64,000 bases of DNA, taken from positions 2,347,501-2,411,500 of the forward strand of contig NZ_AP023360.1 of NCBI RefSeq assembly GCF_018326265.1, given 5' to 3'. Both the position numbers and the translations under genes were made by a program. Under the pieces are notes generated by a model, which worked only from the letters and a program-made list of their open reading frames with translations, was not told the DNA's origin and made no database searches. The stretch comes from Catellatospora sp. IY07-71 (lineage in GTDB: Bacteria > Actinomycetota > Actinomycetes > Mycobacteriales > Micromonosporaceae). This document shows positions 43,037 through 51,736 of the stretch, in pieces. Every line of letters starts with the position of its first letter. Positions within the stretch are counted from its first letter, which is position 1.

Positions 43037-44299
43037 GTGAACCTGTGGGCAGACGTGACGGGGCGCAGGCAGCGGTGGGCGGATCGCCAGAACGCGCGCC
43101 TGCGGCGCGAGTACGAGGCGTCGCTGCGCCATTGGCAGAGCGAGGCGGATCTCAACGAGCACTACCACGCGCTGGCGCTCGGCGCGCGCCCGCTGGGCCC
43201 CGACCAGGCACCTGCCGGGGTGGGCCTGGGCGAGGACGAGGAGGTCTACTGGGCGGGTTCCGGCGCGGTCCTGGTGGAGTGCGCCGAGCCGGTCCGGATG
43301 TTCCGCCCGGTGCACGCGGCGTACTGTCCGGCGCGGCGCGTCGGGGCGTACGCCCCGCTCTACTACGACGCCGACGCCAGCCGTGACCGCGGCCGTGTCG
43401 TCGTCACCGACCAGCGGGTCCTCTTCATCGGTGGCCACGTCGATCGCACGTGGCCCTTCGCCGCGCTGACCGGACTGGTGCACTCCCACCGCGGCGCCAT
43501 GACGCTCATGCGGGTCTCGCACCGCCAGGCCGACTCGGGCCTGGCGCTGGACCAGCGTTCCGGTGACGAGTTCCGGTTCTTCCTCGCCCTGGCGATGGCG
43601 GCGGCCCGGGGGGACCGGCCGGGCTTCGTGGCGCACGTGGCTCAGCTCGCGGCGCGTCACCTGGCTGAGCGGCCCACGCCGCCGCGTCAGGTGTCGCCCC
43701 GGCAGGCGCCGGCCGCCGCCACGGCCGCGGCCACCTGGCTGACGAGGTCCTGCTTCGGCCCGCCGGGTGCCACGACGGTGCGCCAGGCCGTGCCGGTGCT
43801 GATCATGGCCATGATCGCGCTCGGGGCGGGCGTGGTGCTGGTGCCCGGATCGGCGGACGGCCAGGCGAGCAGCCCGGCCGCCGCCGCGCGTACACCCGGC
43901 CCCACCACCGGCGTCACGGCGCAGGGCGGTCCGTCGCCGAAGCGCTCGCCGAAGCGGTCACCCGAGCGGTCACCGGAGCCGGCGCGCAGGCCGCAACCCT
44001 CCACCACGCCCACCCGGTCGCCGGCGTGGCGTTCGCCGTCGCCCTCGGCGGTCGCGGCCGATCCGGTGGCCTACTGCGAAGCTTTGGAGAACCCCTGGGG
44101 GTACACGTTCTGCGAGGGGGAGCCGATCACCGAGCCGGACGCCGCCTTCTGCGACTACTTCGAGTGCGTCAAGAACTTCTGGCACGGCAAGGGTCAGGTG
44201 GTCCAGTGCGAGGACGGGACGTTCAGCAAGTCGGGCGGCCGGGGCGGCTCGTGCGTGCAACACGGCGGCGAGAAGCGGACGCTGTATCAGGAGGGGTAA
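43037..44299 (+). CDS. PH/GRAM-like membrane protein with C-terminal Cys-rich DUF3761-like domain
   Basis: A 420-residue protein of unknown function, inserted between hom and thrC. The N-terminal cytoplasmic part has a coiled start and a PH/GRAM-like beta domain (GRVVVTDQRVLFIGG at about 115-130). One hydrophobic segment (VLIMAMIALGAGVVLVPG, about 255-275) is followed by a basic Ser/Pro linker with SPKRSPKRSPERSPE repeats. The external C-terminal domain holds six Cys (YCEALENPWGYTFCEG...CDYFECVKNFW...VQCEDGTFS...GSCVQHGG) and ends like DUF3761. I chose the second of two adjacent GTG codons, which gives better spacing to GAGGAG. It could sense or bind wall components. Confidence 0.6.
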   Translation: MNLWADVTGRRQRWADRQNARLRREYEASLRHWQSEADLNEHYHALALGARPLGPDQAPAGVGLGEDEEVYWAGSGAVLVECAEPVRMFRPVHAAYCPARRVGAYAPLYYDADASRDRGRVVVTDQRVLFIGGHVDRTWPFAALTGLVHSHRGAMTLMRVSHRQADSGLALDQRSGDEFRFFLALAMAAARGDRPGFVAHVAQLAARHLAERPTPPRQVSPRQAPAAATAAATWLTRSCFGPPGATTVRQAVPVLIMAMIALGAGVVLVPGSADGQASSPAAAARTPGPTTGVTAQGGPSPKRSPKRSPERSPEPARRPQPSTTPTRSPAWRSPSPSAVAADPVAYCEALENPWGYTFCEGEPITEPDAAFCDYFECVKNFWHGKGQVVQCEDGTFSKSGGRGGSCVQHGGEKRTLYQEG

Positions 44300-44380
44300 C
44301 GTCCCGGAGGGTGGAACCTGAGTGGTGATCCGGTCGGCGACCGGGCAAGGTACTCGATGACACTCGGTAAGGAGACCAGC

Positions 44381-45430
44381 ATGTGGCGTGGATTGATCGA
44401 GCAGTACCGGGACCGCCTGCCGGTGACCTCGAAGACGCCCGTGATCACGCTGCACGAGGGGAACACCCCGCTGGTCCCCGCCCCGGTGCTGTCCGACCGC
44501 ACCGGCTGTGACGTGTACCTGAAGGTCGAGGGCGCCAACCCGACCGGCTCGTTCAAGGACCGGGGCATGACGGTGGCGGTGTCCACCGCCGTCGAGCACG
44601 GCGCCAAGGCCATCATCTGCGCCTCCACCGGCAACACCTCGGCCAGCGCCGCGGCCTACGCCGCGCGCGCCGGCATCACCTGCGCCGTCCTGGTGCCCCA
44701 GGGCAAGATCGCCCTGGGCAAGCTGGCCCAGGCGCTGGTACACGGTGCGAAGCTGCTCCAGGTCAGCGGCAACTTCGACGACTGCCTCGGGATGGCCGGC
44801 AAGCTGGCGCAGGACTACCCGGTGGCGCTGGTCAACTCGGTGAACATCGACCGGCTGCACGGCCAGAAGACGGCCGCGTTCGAGATCGTCGAGGCGCTCG
44901 GCGACGCGCCGGACATCCACTGCCTGCCCGTCGGCAACGCCGGCAACATCAGCGCGTACTGGATGGGCTACCAGGAGGACGTCGCGGCGGGCAACGCCTC
45001 GAAGGCCCCGAAGATGTACGGCTTCCAGGCCGCGGGCTCCGCCCCGATCGTCAACGGCCAGGTGGTGGCGAACCCGTCCACGATCGCGACCGCGATCCGG
45101 ATCGGCAACCCCGCCTCGTGGACCAAGGCGCTGGACGCGCGCGACGCGTCGGGCGGCCTCATCGACGCGGTCACCGACCGCGAGATCCTCTCGGCGTACC
45201 GGCTGCTCGCCCGCGAGGTCGGCGTCTTCGTCGAGCTGGGCTCGGCGGCGAGCGTCGCGGGCCTGCTCCAGGCGAGCGCGGCGGGCAAGGTCCCGCACGG
45301 CTCGCGCATCGTCTGCACGGTGACCGGCCACGGCCTCAAGGACCCCGAGTGGGCCATCTCCACGGCCCCCGCCCCCACCACCATCGGCAACGACCCGCTG
45401 ACCGCCGCCCGCGAACTCGGACTCGCCTGA
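44381..45430 (+). CDS. thrC: Threonine synthase
   Basis: Converts O-phosphohomoserine to threonine with PLP. This 349-residue fold-type II enzyme has [10 protein letters not shown], the PLP Lys in [29 protein letters not shown] and the glycine-rich [15 protein letters not shown]. The short form without the N-terminal extension of the E. coli enzyme is usual in actinomycetes. The ATG at 44381 has AAGGAG upstream. It lies 1.45 kb after hom, separated from it by an unrelated gene, and 2.9 kb before thrB. Confidence 0.95.
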   Translation: MWRGLIEQYRDRLPVTSKTPVITLHEGNTPLVPAPVLSDRTGCDVYLKVEGANPTGSFKDRGMTVAVSTAVEHGAKAIICASTGNTSASAAAYAARAGITCAVLVPQGKIALGKLAQALVHGAKLLQVSGNFDDCLGMAGKLAQDYPVALVNSVNIDRLHGQKTAAFEIVEALGDAPDIHCLPVGNAGNISAYWMGYQEDVAAGNASKAPKMYGFQAAGSAPIVNGQVVANPSTIATAIRIGNPASWTKALDARDASGGLIDAVTDREILSAYRLLAREVGVFVELGSAASVAGLLQASAAGKVPHGSRIVCTVTGHGLKDPEWAISTAPAPTTIGNDPLTAARELGLA

Positions 45431-45495
45431 CCAGCCGCCGGAGGCGGCGCGCAGCAGATCACAGGGTGGCCAGCGCACCAGTGGGATGATCCCAG

Positions 45496-46722
45496 GTGTA
45501 CGGTGCCTTCGTGCTCAGGGTCCTTACGCGTAGCGCCGACTTCCGGCGTCTCTTCCTCGCCGAGGTCATCGTCTTCGGCGCCGACTGGTTCGTCATGGTG
45601 CCGCTGCTGGTGCTGCTGAACAGGGAGACGGGGCAGGGGCTCTGGGGCGGGCTGGCGCTGGCGGTGGAGACCGGCACGGTCGCGCTGCTGCTGCCGTACG
45701 CGGGCACCATCGCGGACCGGTTCGACCGCAAGCTGATCCTGATCGTCTCGAACCTGTCCGCGCTGCTCGCCGTCGGCGGCCTGTTTCTGGTGCGCGGCCC
45801 CGCGGCGGGCCCGATCGCGCTGGTGGCGCTGGCCGCGCTGGCCACGGCGAAGGCGTTCTACACCCCCGCCGCCAACGCGGCGGTGCCGAACCTGGTGGAG
45901 CCGGCGGACATGGGCCCGGCGATGGCGGTGAACGGCACGGCCTGGGGCACCATGACCATCGTGGCCTCGTCGCTGGGCGGCCTGGTCACCGAGTGGCTGT
46001 CGCCGTACGCCTGCTTCGGGCTGGTCGCGGTCAGCCTGGCCACGTCGGCGCTGCTGACCTCGCGTATCAAGCGGCCCATGCAGGAGCTGGTCGCGGCGCA
46101 GCCCCGCCCGGCGTTCGCGGCGATCCGGGAGGCGCTGGGCTACCTGCGCCGCGAGCCGCGGCTGCTGGCGCTGGTGACGGTGAAGTCGGCGGTGGGCACC
46201 GGCAACGGCCTGCTGGCGACGTTCCCGTTCATCGCGGCGACGTTCGGGGTGGGCGCGCGCGGGCTGGGCCTGATGTTCGCCGTACGCGGCCTGGGCAGCC
46301 TGGTCGGCCCCTTCCTGTTCCGGGCCGCGCTGGCCCGGCCGCACTGGCTGTTCCCGGCGCTGGCGCTGTCCATGTCGACCTACGGGCTGGTCTACCTCGG
46401 TGTGGCCGGGGCGGGCTGGTTCCCGCTGGTGCTGGCGGGGGTCTTCGTGGCACACGCGGCGGGCGGCGGCAACTGGGTGATGTCGAACTTCGCCATCGCC
46501 CAGCAGGTGCCCGACGAGCTGCGCGGCCGGGTCAACGCCACCGACACGATGATCGCGATGCTCGCGGTGACCGCGTCGCAGCTGGTGGTGGGCGCGTTCG
46601 TGGACTCGGTGGACTGGCGGGTGCTGGTCGCCTGCTGCGGCTTCACCACGCTGACCTACGCGGTGGGCTGGTTCCTGGTCACCCGCCGCATCCCCACCCC
46701 GGCGCCGGCGCTGGCCGACTGA
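45496..46722 (+). CDS. MFS efflux transporter (DHA3-like)
   Basis: A 408-residue integral membrane protein with about 12 helices. The inter-helix 2/3 loop is GTIADRFDRKLIL and the second-half counterpart is in VPDELRGRVNATDTMIAM, which is typical of DHA3/enterobactin-exporter-like MFS proteins. The GTG start at 45496 is supported by the family N-terminus (LTRSADFRRLFLAEVIVFGADWFV); a GTG at 45511 is possible. It lies between thrC and the SPFH gene. An amino-acid or drug efflux role is possible, but nothing in the sequence decides it. Confidence 0.78.
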   Translation: MYGAFVLRVLTRSADFRRLFLAEVIVFGADWFVMVPLLVLLNRETGQGLWGGLALAVETGTVALLLPYAGTIADRFDRKLILIVSNLSALLAVGGLFLVRGPAAGPIALVALAALATAKAFYTPAANAAVPNLVEPADMGPAMAVNGTAWGTMTIVASSLGGLVTEWLSPYACFGLVAVSLATSALLTSRIKRPMQELVAAQPRPAFAAIREALGYLRREPRLLALVTVKSAVGTGNGLLATFPFIAATFGVGARGLGLMFAVRGLGSLVGPFLFRAALARPHWLFPALALSMSTYGLVYLGVAGAGWFPLVLAGVFVAHAAGGGNWVMSNFAIAQQVPDELRGRVNATDTMIAMLAVTASQLVVGAFVDSVDWRVLVACCGFTTLTYAVGWFLVTRRIPTPAPALAD

Positions 46723-46731
46723 CGAAGGCGC

Positions 46732-46760
46732 TTGACATGCCCTGCTAGCTTGGTGATATC
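46732..46760 (+). promoter_or_regulatory. Sigma-70-type promoter of the SPFH gene
   Basis: TTGACA, a 17-nt spacer and GATATC lie before the SPFH gene. The palindromes GCTAGC and TGATATCA lie within it and could be operator sites. It is the best consensus promoter in the window. Confidence 0.6.
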
Positions 46761-46784
46761 ACTTCGATAGTAGGGGGAGGCGCC

Positions 46785-47648
46785 ATGCAGAAGCGGGCGT
46801 TCCGGATCTCCGGGTTCATCATGGTGCTGGTGTCGCTGCTGGTGCTGGGCGCCACGATCGGCTTCATCGCGGTCAGCCAGGACGCGCCGAACAACGACGC
46901 CCTGCTGGGCGTCGCCGTCGTCGTCGGCACGCTGCTGCTGGTGCTGATCGGCACCGGGTTCATCGTGATCAGCCCGAACGACGCGCGGGTCATCCAGTTC
47001 TTCGGCAAGTACGTCGGCTCGATCGGCGAGCCCGGGTTCCACTGGACCTGGCCGCTGACCGAGAAGAGCAAGATCTCCAAGCGGGTGCGCAACTTCGAGT
47101 CCAACCGGCTCAAGGTCTCCGACGCCGACGGCAACCCGGTGGAGATCGCCGCGGTGGTCGTCTGGCGGGTGGTCGACACCTACGCGGCCAAGTTCGCCGT
47201 CGACGACTTCGCGCACTTCGTCGAGGTGCAGGCGGAGACCGCGGTGCGGCACCTGGCGACCAGCTACCCGTACGAGGCGCACGGCAGCGGCCGGACCAGC
47301 CTGCGGGACAGCGCCGCCGTCAGCGACGAGCTGACCGCCGAGCTGCGGGAGCGGGTGGCGCTGGCCGGGGTCGAGGTGGTCGAGTCGCGGATCACCCATC
47401 TCGCCTATGCTGCGGAGATCGCGCAGGCGATGCTGGCGCGCCAGCAGGCGCAGGCGATCGTCGCGGCGCGGTCGACGATCGTGGAGGGCGCGGTCGGCAT
47501 GGTCTCCAGCGCGCTGGAGCAGCTGAGCGAGCAGGGTGTGGTCGAGCTGGACGAGGAGCGCAAGGCGCACATGGTGTCCAACCTGCTGGTGGTGCTCTGC
47601 GGCGACCGCAACGCGCAGCCCGTCGTCAACACGGGCTCCCTCTACTGA
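46785..47648 (+). CDS. SPFH/band 7 domain membrane protein
   Basis: A 287-residue protein. Two N-terminal hydrophobic helices ([20 protein letters not shown] and [23 protein letters not shown]) are followed by an SPFH domain ([47 protein letters not shown]) and a helical C-terminus ([26 protein letters not shown]). Such stomatin/flotillin-like proteins scaffold membrane microdomains or protease complexes. GGGGGAGG precedes the ATG. It is followed after 10 nt by a small RHH protein, an arrangement found in other actinomycetes. Confidence 0.88.
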   Translation: MQKRAFRISGFIMVLVSLLVLGATIGFIAVSQDAPNNDALLGVAVVVGTLLLVLIGTGFIVISPNDARVIQFFGKYVGSIGEPGFHWTWPLTEKSKISKRVRNFESNRLKVSDADGNPVEIAAVVVWRVVDTYAAKFAVDDFAHFVEVQAETAVRHLATSYPYEAHGSGRTSLRDSAAVSDELTAELRERVALAGVEVVESRITHLAYAAEIAQAMLARQQAQAIVAARSTIVEGAVGMVSSALEQLSEQGVVELDEERKAHMVSNLLVVLCGDRNAQPVVNTGSLY

Positions 47649-47658
47649 GGACGGCCCG

Positions 47659-47871
47659 GTGCCTGAACGCAAGAAACTGTTGCTGCGGCTCGATCCCGCG
47701 GTGTACGACGCGGTGGCCCGCTGGGCGGCGGACGACCTGCGCAGCGTCAACGCGCAGATCGAGTACGCCCTGCGGGCCGCGCTGCGGTCGGCGGGGCGGC
47801 AGCCCGACCGCGCCGCCGCCGGACCACCGCCGGCGGACGCGGCCGATGAGGAGGACCCGGCGGACGGCTAG
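47659..47871 (+). CDS. Small ribbon-helix-helix (Arc-like) protein
   Basis: A 70-residue protein. [38 protein letters not shown] (read in segments) is a classic RHH unit: one beta strand and two helices that dimerise to bind DNA. An acidic Pro/Ala tail follows. It starts with GTG 10 nt after the SPFH stop, with GAGGAC upstream, so the two are co-translated. No toxin gene lies beside it. It may regulate the SPFH operon through the palindromes in its promoter, or adapt the SPFH protein as Arc-like tails do. Confidence 0.78.
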   Translation: MPERKKLLLRLDPAVYDAVARWAADDLRSVNAQIEYALRAALRSAGRQPDRAAAGPPPADAADEEDPADG

Positions 47872-47895
47872 GCCCGCCGGGTCCGATCCCGACGA

Positions 47896-48270
47896 TCAGA
47901 GCGGCGAGTCCGGCGCGGGCACCGCGTCGCGCACCACGACCGCGTGCCGCCGGCCGGCGAACACCGCCGCCACCAGCAGCGAGAGCCAGAGCAGGTGCAG
48001 CAGGCCGAGCACCACGTTGACGGCCGCGACCGCGTTCATCGGCGAGTCGAAGTCCTCGTACACCGTGCGGATGCCCCACAGTCCCCACCAGGTGCTGATG
48101 AGCACGCCGACGATGCCGAGCACGCAGGCGGTCATGGTGAGCCCGGTGGCCACGGCGCCGAGCCGGACCCGCATGGTCAGCGCGAGGATCAGGCCGACCA
48201 GGAACGGCACCGCGCCGATCAGCTGCGGCAGGGCGTAGCCGAGCATGCCTACGTCGAACGAGGATTCCAC
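47896..48270 (-). CDS. Small polytopic membrane protein of unknown function
   Basis: A 124-residue protein with three or four hydrophobic helices (LGYALPQLIGAVPFLVGLILAL, LGAVATGLTMTACVLGIVGVLIS, VNVVLGLLHLLWLSLLVAAVFAG) and a short polar tail. It starts with GTG, with GGGAGATCTC just upstream. It converges on the RHH gene and is divergent from thrB. No family is recognised. Confidence 0.6.
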   Translation of the reverse strand: MESSFDVGMLGYALPQLIGAVPFLVGLILALTMRVRLGAVATGLTMTACVLGIVGVLISTWWGLWGIRTVYEDFDSPMNAVAAVNVVLGLLHLLWLSLLVAAVFAGRRHAVVVRDAVPAPDSPL

Positions 48271-48332
48271 GAGATCTCCCGAGGGGTGGGCAACTCGGAC
48301 ACCGTATCGAGAAGCGGCAACCCGCGCACCCC

Positions 48333-48338
48333 TACGAT
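48333..48338 (+). promoter_or_regulatory. Candidate -10 box for leaderless thrB mRNA
   Basis: TACGAT ends 6 nt before the GTG start of thrB. No ribosome site is present. Confidence 0.4.
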
Positions 48339-48344
48339 GACCGC

Positions 48345-49247
48345 GTGACGATCTCCTTCCCGGCCGGGGCGTACACCGTCCTCGCGCCCGCGACCAGCGC
48401 CAACCTCGGGCCGGGGTTCGACGCCCTGGGCCTGGCCCTGGACCTCTGCGACGAGGTCACCGCCTGGGTCCCCGAGGGCGGCAAGACCACGGTCGAGGTC
48501 ACCGGCGAGGGCGCGGGCGAGCTGCCGCAGGACGAGACGCACCTGATCGTGCATGCGATGCGGGAGACCTTCGCCGAGCTGGGCGCGCAGCCGTCCGGGC
48601 TGGCGCTGCACTGCCGCAACCGCATCCCGCAGGCGCGCGGGCTGGGCTCGTCCAGCGCCGCCATCGTCGCCGGGGTGACCCTGGCCAACGCGCTGGCCGG
48701 CGGCCGGCTGAGCCGGGCCGACGAGGTCCGGATCGCGGGCCGGCTGGAGGGCCACCCGGACAACATCGCGCCGTGCCTGCTCGGCGGCTTCACCATCGCC
48801 TGGACCGAGGCGGGCGGCGCGCGCGCCGTGTCGCTGCCGGTGGCGCCGGAGATCCGGCCGACCGTGTTCGTGCCCGCCGTACGCGGCCTGACCGCGCACG
48901 CCCGCGCCGCGCTGCCGGGGGCCGTGCCGCACGCGGACGCGTCGTTCAACGCGGGCCGCTCGGCGCTGCTGGTGCACGCGCTGACCAGCGCCCCCGACCT
49001 GCTGTTCGAGGCCACCGAGGACCGGCTGCACCAGAATTACCGGGCGGCGGGAATGCCGGAGACCGCCGCGCTGGTTGCACGTCTGCGGGAGGTGGGCGTC
49101 GCCGCCGTGGTGAGCGGCGCCGGGCCGACCGTGCTGGCGCTATCGGCCCTGCCATCCGGTTTCGACCTCGGTGGGAGTTGGCTGGCGCACACTCTGCCGG
49201 TTTTCTCTGGTGGAGCCCGTGTCTCGGCAGGTAGGATCCCGGGATAG
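48345..49247 (+). CDS. thrB: Homoserine kinase (GHMP family)
   Basis: Phosphorylates homoserine for threonine synthesis. The 300-residue GHMP kinase starts with VLAPATSANLGPGFDALGLAL in its first motif. The ATP loop is IPQARGLGSSSAAIVAGV and the C-terminal motif is VSGAGPTVLAL. The length is normal. The GTG start has no ribosome site and is probably leaderless. rho follows after a 387-nt leader. Confidence 0.95.
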   Translation: MTISFPAGAYTVLAPATSANLGPGFDALGLALDLCDEVTAWVPEGGKTTVEVTGEGAGELPQDETHLIVHAMRETFAELGAQPSGLALHCRNRIPQARGLGSSSAAIVAGVTLANALAGGRLSRADEVRIAGRLEGHPDNIAPCLLGGFTIAWTEAGGARAVSLPVAPEIRPTVFVPAVRGLTAHARAALPGAVPHADASFNAGRSALLVHALTSAPDLLFEATEDRLHQNYRAAGMPETAALVARLREVGVAAVVSGAGPTVLALSALPSGFDLGGSWLAHTLPVFSGGARVSAGRIPG

Positions 49248-49634
49248 AAACCGGGGCGTTTCACCTCGCTTTTGCAGCAGTTCAGACACGCCGAGTAGCC
49301 CGGTGTTGCCGCTGGTCTCAGTCGTTGATTACGCTCTAGGCAGCACAGCCGCGAAGCGCCCGATCTAGCGGGGCGGCGCAACCGGAGCTCGGTTCAGACG
49401 GATACCGTTTGCCAGACGGCCGTCCACCCCCAGTCCTATGCCTGCTGCCGCAGACTGATCGCACGCTCCAGGCGTGTCCGCGAAGTCGTCAATGGACGGC
49501 TCCGGAACGCCGTCGAGGTTGCGCGAAAACCCCCGTAGGGCTCGCGACGAGCACCAACGGGTTCCGAGGCCGCCCGGCCGCCAACTGTCTCACCAAGACC
49601 CGGGCTGCCCCGGCCAATCGAGGGAAGGAATCCA
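49248..49634 (+). promoter_or_regulatory. Long rho leader with candidate promoter
   Basis: This 387-nt stretch has no credible gene. TTGCCG (49306-49311), an 18-nt spacer and TACGCT (49330-49335) form a plausible promoter. It would give a leader of about 290 nt before rho. A long leader fits autoregulation by Rho, known for this gene in other bacteria. I see no recognised riboswitch. Confidence 0.4.
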
Positions 49635-51524
49635 TTGAGCGACACCACCGGCGTGACGTCGGATGTCTCCCACGTCGCTGACGACGCCTCCACCGGCCGG
49701 CGCCGCCGCTCCGCCGGCAGCGGACTCTCCGCGAAGCTGCTGCCGGAGCTGCAGACGATGGCAGCGGGTTTGGGAATCACCGGCACCGCGCGAATGCGTA
49801 AGGGCGAGCTGATCGCCGCGATCACGGCCAGCCAGGGCGGCGGCGCTCCGCGCCCCCGTGCTGATGTGGCCGCGGCCGCGGCACCGGCTCGCGAGGAGGT
49901 GCGGGCCGAGGTCCGCGAGTCCGCGGGCGAGCCCGCGGCCGCTGCCGAGGGCACCGAGCAGCGAGGCGAGCGGCGTGGCCGCCGCAACGCGCCGGAGCCG
50001 CGTGGTGAGGCGGAGGCGCCGGCCGAGGGCCGGGAGAGCCGTCGTGAGTCCCGCCGGGAGCGGGGCGAGCGCGGTGAGCGTGGAGACCGTGCCGAGCGTG
50101 GCGACCGCGGTGACCGTGCCGAGCGGGGCGAGCGGGGCGAGCGTGCCGAGCGTGGAGACCGTGCCGAGCGCGGTGACCGTGCCGAGCGGGGCGAGCGCAA
50201 CGCCAACCGCGGCGACCGTGACGGTAACCGTGGCGAGCGCGACGGCAACCGCGGGGAGCGCGACGCCGGGTTCGACGGTGACGAGGACGGCGACGGCCGC
50301 CGTGGCCGGCGCAGCCGGTTCCGGGACCGCCGGCGCGGCCGCGAGCGCGGCGAGAGCGTCGGTGGCGGCGGCGAGCCGCAGGTGGCCGAGGACGACGTGC
50401 TCGTGCCGGTCGCCGGCATCGTCGACGTGCTCGACAACTACGCCTTCGTCCGGACCACCGGCTACCTCTCCGGCCCGAACGACGTCTACGTGTCGATGTC
50501 GCAGGTGAAGAAGTACGGCCTGCGCCGCGGTGACGCCATCACCGGTGCCGTGAAGACGGCCCGCGACGGCGAGCAGCGGCGCGACAAGTACAACCCGCTC
50601 GTGCGCCTGGACACCGTGAACGGCATGGAGCCCGAGGAGGCCCGCCGCCGTTCCGAGTTCTACAAGCTCACTCCGCTGTACCCGCAGGAGCGCCTGCGCC
50701 TGGAGACCGAGCCGCACATCCTGACCACCCGGGTCATCGACCTGGTCATGCCGATCGGCAAGGGCCAGCGTGCGCTGATCGTGTCCCCGCCCAAGGCCGG
50801 CAAGACCATGGTCCTGCAGGCGCTGGCGAACGCGATCACGAACAACAACCCCGAGTGCCACCTGATGGTCGTGCTGGTCGACGAGCGGCCTGAAGAGGTC
50901 ACCGACATGCAGCGCTCGGTCAAGGGCGAGGTCATCGCCTCGACGTTCGACCGGCCGCCGCAGGACCACACCACCGTCGCCGAGCTGGCGATCGAGCGGG
51001 CCAAGCGCCTGGTCGAGCTGGGTCACGACGTGGTGGTGCTGCTGGACTCGATCACGCGGCTGGGCCGGGCCTACAACCTGGCGGCGCCGGCCTCCGGCCG
51101 TATCCTGTCCGGTGGTATCGACTCGACCGCGCTCTACCCGCCCAAGCGCTTCCTCGGCGCGGCCCGCAACATCGAGAACGGCGGCTCGCTCACCATCCTC
51201 GCCACGGCGCTGGTGGAGACGGGCTCCATGATGGACACGGTCATCTTCGAGGAGTTCAAGGGCACGGGTAACGCCGAGCTCAAGCTCGACCGGAAGATCG
51301 CCGACAAGCGCATCTTCCCGGCCATCGACATCGACCCGTCCGGCACCCGCAAGGAGGAGATCCTGCTGGCGCCGGAGGAGCTGGTCATCGTGCACAAGCT
51401 CCGCAAGGTCCTGCACTCGCTGGACTCGCAGGCGGCCCTGGATCTGCTGCTGGACAAGCTGAAGCAGACCCGGACCAACATCGAGTTCCTGATGCAGATC
51501 GCGAAGACCACTCCCGGCGAGTGA
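49635..51524 (+). CDS. rho: Transcription termination factor Rho with Arg-rich N-terminal insertion
   Basis: An RNA-dependent ATPase helicase that ends transcription. The 629-residue protein starts at TTG with GGAAGGAA upstream. A Rho N-terminal helix bundle (about 30-70) is followed by a disordered insertion at about 75-240. This carries tandem RGER/RGDR/AERG repeats (133-215) and a basic RRGRRSRFRDRRRGR end. The RNA-binding domain (VAGIVDVLDNYAFVRTTGYL), Walker A (SPPKAGKTMVLQ, about 385-395) and Walker B (VVVLLDSITRLGRAYN) are intact. Such insertions are common in actinomycete Rho and increase RNA binding. Confidence 0.97.
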   Translation: MSDTTGVTSDVSHVADDASTGRRRRSAGSGLSAKLLPELQTMAAGLGITGTARMRKGELIAAITASQGGGAPRPRADVAAAAAPAREEVRAEVRESAGEPAAAAEGTEQRGERRGRRNAPEPRGEAEAPAEGRESRRESRRERGERGERGDRAERGDRGDRAERGERGERAERGDRAERGDRAERGERNANRGDRDGNRGERDGNRGERDAGFDGDEDGDGRRGRRSRFRDRRRGRERGESVGGGGEPQVAEDDVLVPVAGIVDVLDNYAFVRTTGYLSGPNDVYVSMSQVKKYGLRRGDAITGAVKTARDGEQRRDKYNPLVRLDTVNGMEPEEARRRSEFYKLTPLYPQERLRLETEPHILTTRVIDLVMPIGKGQRALIVSPPKAGKTMVLQALANAITNNNPECHLMVVLVDERPEEVTDMQRSVKGEVIASTFDRPPQDHTTVAELAIERAKRLVELGHDVVVLLDSITRLGRAYNLAAPASGRILSGGIDSTALYPPKRFLGAARNIENGGSLTILATALVETGSMMDTVIFEEFKGTGNAELKLDRKIADKRIFPAIDIDPSGTRKEEILLAPEELVIVHKLRKVLHSLDSQAALDLLLDKLKQTRTNIEFLMQIAKTTPGE

Positions 51525-51544
51525 CGTCAGCAGCGAAGACGGCG

Positions 51545-51582
51545 AGAGGGCCGGCACCGCGAGGTGCCGGCCCTCTTTCTTC
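51545..51582 (+). terminator. Intrinsic terminator after rho
   Basis: A perfect 14-bp stem (51545-51558 and 51563-51576) with a GCGA tetraloop is followed by TTCTTCT. Confidence 0.8.
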
Positions 51583-51636
51583 TGCGGGTACGGCCGAGAA
51601 AATCGGGGGATGTGCAACTACCTTTCGGGGACTAGT

Positions 51637-51658
51637 GTTCGTCTGAAGTTTTCCTTCA
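51637..51658 (+). promoter_or_regulatory. Possible Pho box (11-nt direct repeat)
   Basis: GTTCGTCTGAA is followed directly by GTTTTCCTTCA. The 11-nt period and GTTC-type heads resemble PhoP direct-repeat units (GTTCACC plus 4 nt) of Streptomyces. It lies 78 nt before the start of a secreted phosphodiesterase-type gene. The segment CTGAAG-TTTTC-CTTCAG also forms a small dyad. Confidence 0.45.
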
Positions 51659-51736
51659 GGCATCCGCGCTGCCGTGCGGCCTCCTCCGGACCGGGCTGCA
51701 CTACACGGCAGCCACCCCTCATCCCCGGGAGGAACC

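Noticed and set aside
47659-47871. Antitoxin of a toxin-antitoxin pair
   Set aside because: The RHH fold fits, but the partner gene is an SPFH membrane protein and no toxin-like gene lies on either side.
49409-49681. Small gene in the rho leader
   Set aside because: The frame overlaps the rho start in another phase, has no ribosome site and shows no domain or credible composition.
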